From NCBI GenBank assembly GCA_020632925.1, contig JACKER010000007.1:1107501-1125816 (forward strand): a stretch of 18,316 bases of DNA, read 5' to 3'. Below are positions 15,231 through 18,316 of the stretch, piece by piece (position 1 is the first letter of the stretch; each line of letters begins with the position of its first letter). The notes beneath the pieces are model-generated. The model did not search any database and was not told where the DNA came from. It was given only the letters and a program-made list of their open reading frames with translations. The position numbers were made by a program, and so were the translations under genes. The DNA comes from Alphaproteobacteria bacterium (GTDB lineage: Bacteria; Myxococcota_A; UBA796; GCA-2862545).

Positions 15231-15791
15231 ATGTCTCGTCGGGTCTGGTGGTTTGGGGTCCTTCTCGGGGTGGTCGCTTGTTCGGCCGCGACCCACCGCC
15301 GTCGGCTCGAGGCGTCCGAAGGGGGAGAAGATGGCGTCGCTGTGGCCTTCCGTGCGGTCGCCCGGGTCCTCGACGATCCCGCCGTACGAGCGTGCTCGAC
15401 CGACGCCGATTGTGAGCTCCTCGACGGTCGGCGACTGACCACCTTCCTGGCGGACCACACGCTACGCACGCTTCGGGCGTGCACCTGCGGTCTGGGGCAG
15501 TACAGCGTGCGCGCGGACACGGACGTGGAGGTGCTCGGACGTGACCTGGATCGAGGGTTGGCGAGGGTGCCGTCCTGTACGGAGGACCTGCTGCTCTGCG
15601 ACGAGGTGGGAAAGCCGGGCCTCCAGCTGCACCTGGTGACCAGCACGGGTGAAGTCGAATCGAGCTGTGCTCGGGTCGACGGGAACGAGCCCCACTGCTC
15701 GGAGGGTCGCTGTGCGTTGCGCTGGATCTGGCAAGACGTGCCTTGCGCCGAGGTGTGTCCGACCCCGCACGCCTGCGGGGGCGAACCGTGA
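15231..15791 (+). CDS. Cysteine-rich lipoprotein of unknown function
   Basis: This 186-residue protein carries a signal with a basic start (MSRR), hydrophobic core and lipobox V-V-A-C (Cys17), so it should be anchored in the membrane and exported. It has thirteen cysteines in total, including RACSTDADC, RACTC and PCAEVC. The C-S-T-D-A-D-C pattern is common in secreted proteins of myxobacteria. Twelve cysteines remain after the acylated one, enough for up to six disulfides. No enzyme motif is visible. Composition is less GC-rich than the upstream genes. It follows the hydrolase gene by eight bases, but has only a weak purine patch (AGG at 15221-15223) as ribosome binding site. It ends five bases before the convergent FG-GAP gene. 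Confidence 0.75.
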   Translation: MSRRVWWFGVLLGVVACSAATHRRRLEASEGGEDGVAVAFRAVARVLDDPAVRACSTDADCELLDGRRLTTFLADHTLRTLRACTCGLGQYSVRADTDVEVLGRDLDRGLARVPSCTEDLLLCDEVGKPGLQLHLVTSTGEVESSCARVDGNEPHCSEGRCALRWIWQDVPCAEVCPTPHACGGEP

Positions 15792-15796
15792 CGGTG

Positions 15797-17485
15797 TCAA
15801 TCGCGCCGGATCACGAGTCGTTGGTGGGTGGGGACGTCGCTGAGGACGTCCACAGCACCGTCGGGCCACGTGATCTCCACGTCCACGCGCTCCAGCGCCC
15901 CCAGGCCCACGTGGACCTCGGGGGGCTCGCCGATCCCGTAGCCGGTGCCGCCGGCGACCACCCAGCGAAGCTCGCGTCGACCACCGGCGACGAACGCCAC
16001 CTTCGCGCCGACCGCGCGGGTGTTCGCGCGCCCCGTCTGGCGCAGCTCCACCTCGAGCCAGGCCTCCGCTCCGCAGCGCGCGTGGTGGACGAGTGTGTCC
16101 CCGTCCACCTGGCGCACGATCGGGTCGAGCCAACCGTCGCGGTCCAGGTCCGCCAGCATCACGCCGCGGCCCGCGCCCGGTGCGTCGAGCCCCCACGCCG
16201 GCGCCGTGTCCCGAAAGACATAGCCGTCGCCGTCCGGCTCCTGGAGCAGCACCGCGTCCCGCTGCGCCGTCGGGTTGATCCACCCCGGGTTGTCCAGCTC
16301 GAGCCAGCCGTACGGGTTGTACAGGTCGACGTCGCCGTCGTTGTCCAGATCGCCGCCGAGCGTCCCCCAGCCCACCTGCAGCTCGGCGCCCGGCACGCGA
16401 AAGCCCGTGGGCACCGCCACGTCCACCCACACCCCGAGCTCCGCGCGGCTCTCGAGCAGCGTCGCCGTGCCCCACTCGGGCATCGCGAAGTCGGGCGCGC
16501 CGTCGTGGTTGAGGTCCGCGATCCCCATGGACATCCCGGACATCACGCGCTGTAGCCCGTCGAGGGACACGCGGTCCCAGACCAGCACGCCCTGGCGGTT
16601 GCGGAGGACGGCGTTGGGCGAGACGTTGCCGAAGTCGTGGACCAGGTACAGGTCCTGCCACCCGTCACCGTCCAGATCGAGGAAGCCACCCGCGAAGACG
16701 TAGCCGTCGTGCACCTCCAGCGGGATCTGGTCGCTGATGTCGGTGAACGTGCCGTCGCCCTCGTTGCGGTAGAGCTGGTCGGGGTCGGCGGGCTCGAGAT
16801 CCGCGATGGTGGTGCCGGGCTCGTCGATGAGCCAGCCGTAGCGCCCGACGAAGAGGTCGAGGTCACCGTCGTTGTCGAGATCGCCGAAAGAGGCCATCGT
16901 CGACTGGAAGCAGCCGGGCTCGCCGGTCCGGTGGTGTACGCCGCAGCCACCGACGCCCGCCGCCTCGGTGATGTCGGTGAACACGCGCCCGCCGTCGTTG
17001 CGCAGCAGCGCGTCGGGTCCGCTGCTCGGCGCGGGCTCGCCGACGTAGCGGGCGACGAACAGATCGAGGTCCTCGTCGCCGTCGATGTCCGCGAGCGCGA
17101 GCCCCGCGGCGTAGGTCAGGTCGGGGCCGGGCGCGAAGGGGACGAAGGGCTCGGGACCATCCGCCGTGCCCCAGCCCACGCGCAGGCCCTGCTCCGTGCT
17201 GACGAGCACGTCGGGGAAGCCGTCGTCGTCGAGATCACCCACCGCACCGCCGCCACCCCACACGTAGGCGCGGGACGCGGGTGGCACGGGCTCGGCGCGG
17301 TCCTCGTAGGGGTCGGCTGCGCGGGCACCGGGATCCGCGCACACCCGTCGCGAGGCCGTCACCGTCAGGCCAGGCGGCACCTGGAGCCCGCTGTCGCCCG
17401 TGTCGGCGGTGTGCTCGACCTCGCGGAAGGGCACGCCCGCTCCCGGGCCACATGCGACGAGCCAGAGCCAGCTTCCGACGGGCAT
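15797..17485 (-). CDS. FG-GAP/VCBS-repeat lipoprotein with C-terminal ASPIC/UnbV domain
   Basis: This 562-residue lipoprotein has lipobox L-V-A-C (Cys12), a Thr-Gly-Asp linker (T-A-D-T-G-D-S-G, 27-33) and seven calcium-type D-x-D/N-x-D-G motifs. These lie at about 84-92, 133-141, 202-210, 270-278, 324-332, 379-387 and 446-454, consistent with a seven-bladed propeller. A C-terminal ASPIC/UnbV-like region follows (about 475-560, LEVELRQTGRANTRAVGAKV...VEITWPDG). Such CRTAC1-type proteins are usually surface-exposed and calcium-binding; the ligand is unknown. The ATG at 17485 has GGAGGAG about twelve bases upstream, which is somewhat distant. It lies nine bases after the gene at 17495, likely in the same transcript. 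Its stop is five bases from the convergent cysteine-rich gene. Confidence 0.92.
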   Translation of the reverse strand: MPVGSWLWLVACGPGAGVPFREVEHTADTGDSGLQVPPGLTVTASRRVCADPGARAADPYEDRAEPVPPASRAYVWGGGGAVGDLDDDGFPDVLVSTEQGLRVGWGTADGPEPFVPFAPGPDLTYAAGLALADIDGDEDLDLFVARYVGEPAPSSGPDALLRNDGGRVFTDITEAAGVGGCGVHHRTGEPGCFQSTMASFGDLDNDGDLDLFVGRYGWLIDEPGTTIADLEPADPDQLYRNEGDGTFTDISDQIPLEVHDGYVFAGGFLDLDGDGWQDLYLVHDFGNVSPNAVLRNRQGVLVWDRVSLDGLQRVMSGMSMGIADLNHDGAPDFAMPEWGTATLLESRAELGVWVDVAVPTGFRVPGAELQVGWGTLGGDLDNDGDVDLYNPYGWLELDNPGWINPTAQRDAVLLQEPDGDGYVFRDTAPAWGLDAPGAGRGVMLADLDRDGWLDPIVRQVDGDTLVHHARCGAEAWLEVELRQTGRANTRAVGAKVAFVAGGRRELRWVVAGGTGYGIGEPPEVHVGLGALERVDVEITWPDGAVDVLSDVPTHQRLVIRRD

Positions 17486-17494
17486 CGCGCCAGT

Positions 17495-18316
17495 CTACTC
17501 CTCCTGCGGCTCGTCCGGAGGAACGAGGGCGTCCGAGGGTGGCTCGAAGGGCGGAGGGGGCGGCGGCGCGACCGCGGGTGGCTCGGCGTCGAGCGCGTCG
17601 GGGAGCACCAGGTGAGGGGACCGCTCCTCCTTGGCCATCGCGAGCGCCGCCTCGACCGCCAGGCGAGCGACGAGGAACCGGTAGACCGGCAGCGCGTCCG
17701 CTCCCGCGGCGGCCACGTCCACCAGCCCACCCAGCATCGCGCCCGCCCTGCCGCCCGCGGGCACGACGGTACGGAGCTGCTCGGCGAGCGTGGCGGCGTG
17801 CGGCACCGTGTCTCGGGCGGAACGCTCCAGCACCGCCACCAGGTCGGCCAGCGTGGCGTGCGCGTCCTCGAGGTCGTCCGGGCCCACGAGCGCGAGCAGG
17901 CGGTCGCCCATGGCGCGGGCGTGGGTGCGGACGAGCTCTGCCACGAAGGGTGTGTCCCCGAGCTGGTCCCGGAAGGGGAGGGCGACCTCGACGGCGCCGT
18001 ACGTCGCGACGAGCGCGCGGCCGGCGGGGAGCGAGAGCAGCAGGCCCACGCGGCGGTCGGCGTCTACGGGGAGCAGCGTCGTCACGACCCACGCCAATGC
18101 GAGCGCCTTGAGGGCCGCGTCCGCCCGCTGCTGCCGGAGGACGGGCCCGAGATCGGCGTTTCCCCGACCGAGCACGAGCGCCACCGCGGCACGCAGGCCG
18201 AGCACGACGGTGAGCCCGGTGTCTCCGGTGTCGATCGCGCGGGCGACCTGGCGAACCCGTGCGCTGCGCGCGTCCGCGAGGATCTCCCCCGCGCGCGCGA
18301 CCACGTCCTCCGGCAC
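17495..18316 (-). CDS. Unrecognised protein with proline-rich C-terminus (may be 5'-truncated)
   Basis: This open frame of 273 residues reaches the window edge. The first codon (GTG at 18316-18314) could be the true start or an internal valine. It opens with a helical acidic/basic stretch, then a D-T-G-D-T-G run (29-34). A hydrophobic central part (for example ALALAWVVTTLLPVD) could include a membrane segment. The middle is rich in leucine/alanine helices, and the tail is acidic and proline-rich (AVAPPPPPPFEPP, ending PDEPQEE). No family is recognised. It lies nine bases upstream of the FG-GAP gene on the same strand, suggesting co-transcription. Composition and codon pattern match the neighbours. 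Confidence 0.6.
   Translation of the reverse strand: MPEDVVARAGEILADARSARVRQVARAIDTGDTGLTVVLGLRAAVALVLGRGNADLGPVLRQQRADAALKALALAWVVTTLLPVDADRRVGLLLSLPAGRALVATYGAVEVALPFRDQLGDTPFVAELVRTHARAMGDRLLALVGPDDLEDAHATLADLVAVLERSARDTVPHAATLAEQLRTVVPAGGRAGAMLGGLVDVAAAGADALPVYRFLVARLAVEAALAMAKEERSPHLVLPDALDAEPPAVAPPPPPPFEPPSDALVPPDEPQEE

Noticed and set aside
15786..15800. Possible bidirectional terminator between convergent genes
   Set aside because: Only five bases separate the stops and no hairpin with a T tract was found.

Overview
The window is a very GC-rich chromosomal segment, most likely from a myxobacterium-like deltaproteobacterium (Myxococcota or a relative). This assignment is an inference. 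It rests on overall composition, on many putative lipoproteins with very short signal peptides, on a secreted protein with a C-S-T-D-A-D-C cysteine pattern, on a large FG-GAP/ASPIC protein, and on Thr-Gly-Asp linker runs (TADTGDSG, DTGDTG) in two genes. The 23S rRNA portion could be placed phylogenetically to test it.

Layout. (1) 1-806: the 3' part of a 23S rRNA gene (peptidyl-transferase centre and sarcin-ricin loop both present), a short spacer and a complete 5S rRNA. A strong intrinsic terminator (841-876) follows. (2) 888-1520, plus strand: tag (3-methyladenine DNA glycosylase I), squeezed directly behind that terminator. (3) 1603-2064, minus strand: a small DsbD-gamma/thioredoxin-fold protein whose CxxC has been lost, bracketed by copies of a CAGYGGT heptamer repeat. 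(4) 2193-4748, minus strand: an 851-residue STAND/AAA-like TPR protein whose nucleotide-binding motifs look degenerate. (5) 4749-4847: a divergent intergenic region with a very good sigma-70-type promoter for the TPR gene and an overlapping perfect dyad. (6) 4848-12199, plus strand: a tightly coupled five-gene run of lipoprotein, MoxR ATPase, DUF58 protein, TgpA-like transmembrane transglutaminase and SWIM-SNF2 helicase. (7) 12157-12630, minus strand: a DUF2780-type protein whose 3' end overlaps the SNF2 gene tail to tail. (8) 12708-15791, plus strand: a CusF-SCO1 fusion lipoprotein, a small beta-rich exported protein, a serine beta-lactamase-family lipoprotein and a cysteine-rich lipoprotein. 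(9) 15797-18316, minus strand: an FG-GAP/ASPIC lipoprotein preceded by an unrecognised gene that reaches the window edge.

How the genes may work together. MoxR, DUF58 and TgpA-like transglutaminase form a widespread envelope-associated module; here it is preceded by a secreted lipoprotein and followed by a SWIM-SNF2 ATPase, joined by overlapping stop/start codons. The SCO1-led group looks like an envelope/copper or redox-related cluster, but only the SCO1 and CusF domains point that way. The main points of interest are the cysteine-less thioredoxin fold, the degenerate STAND protein with its operator-like dyad, the SNF2 gene attached to the MoxR module, and the repair gene placed in the shadow of the rRNA terminator.
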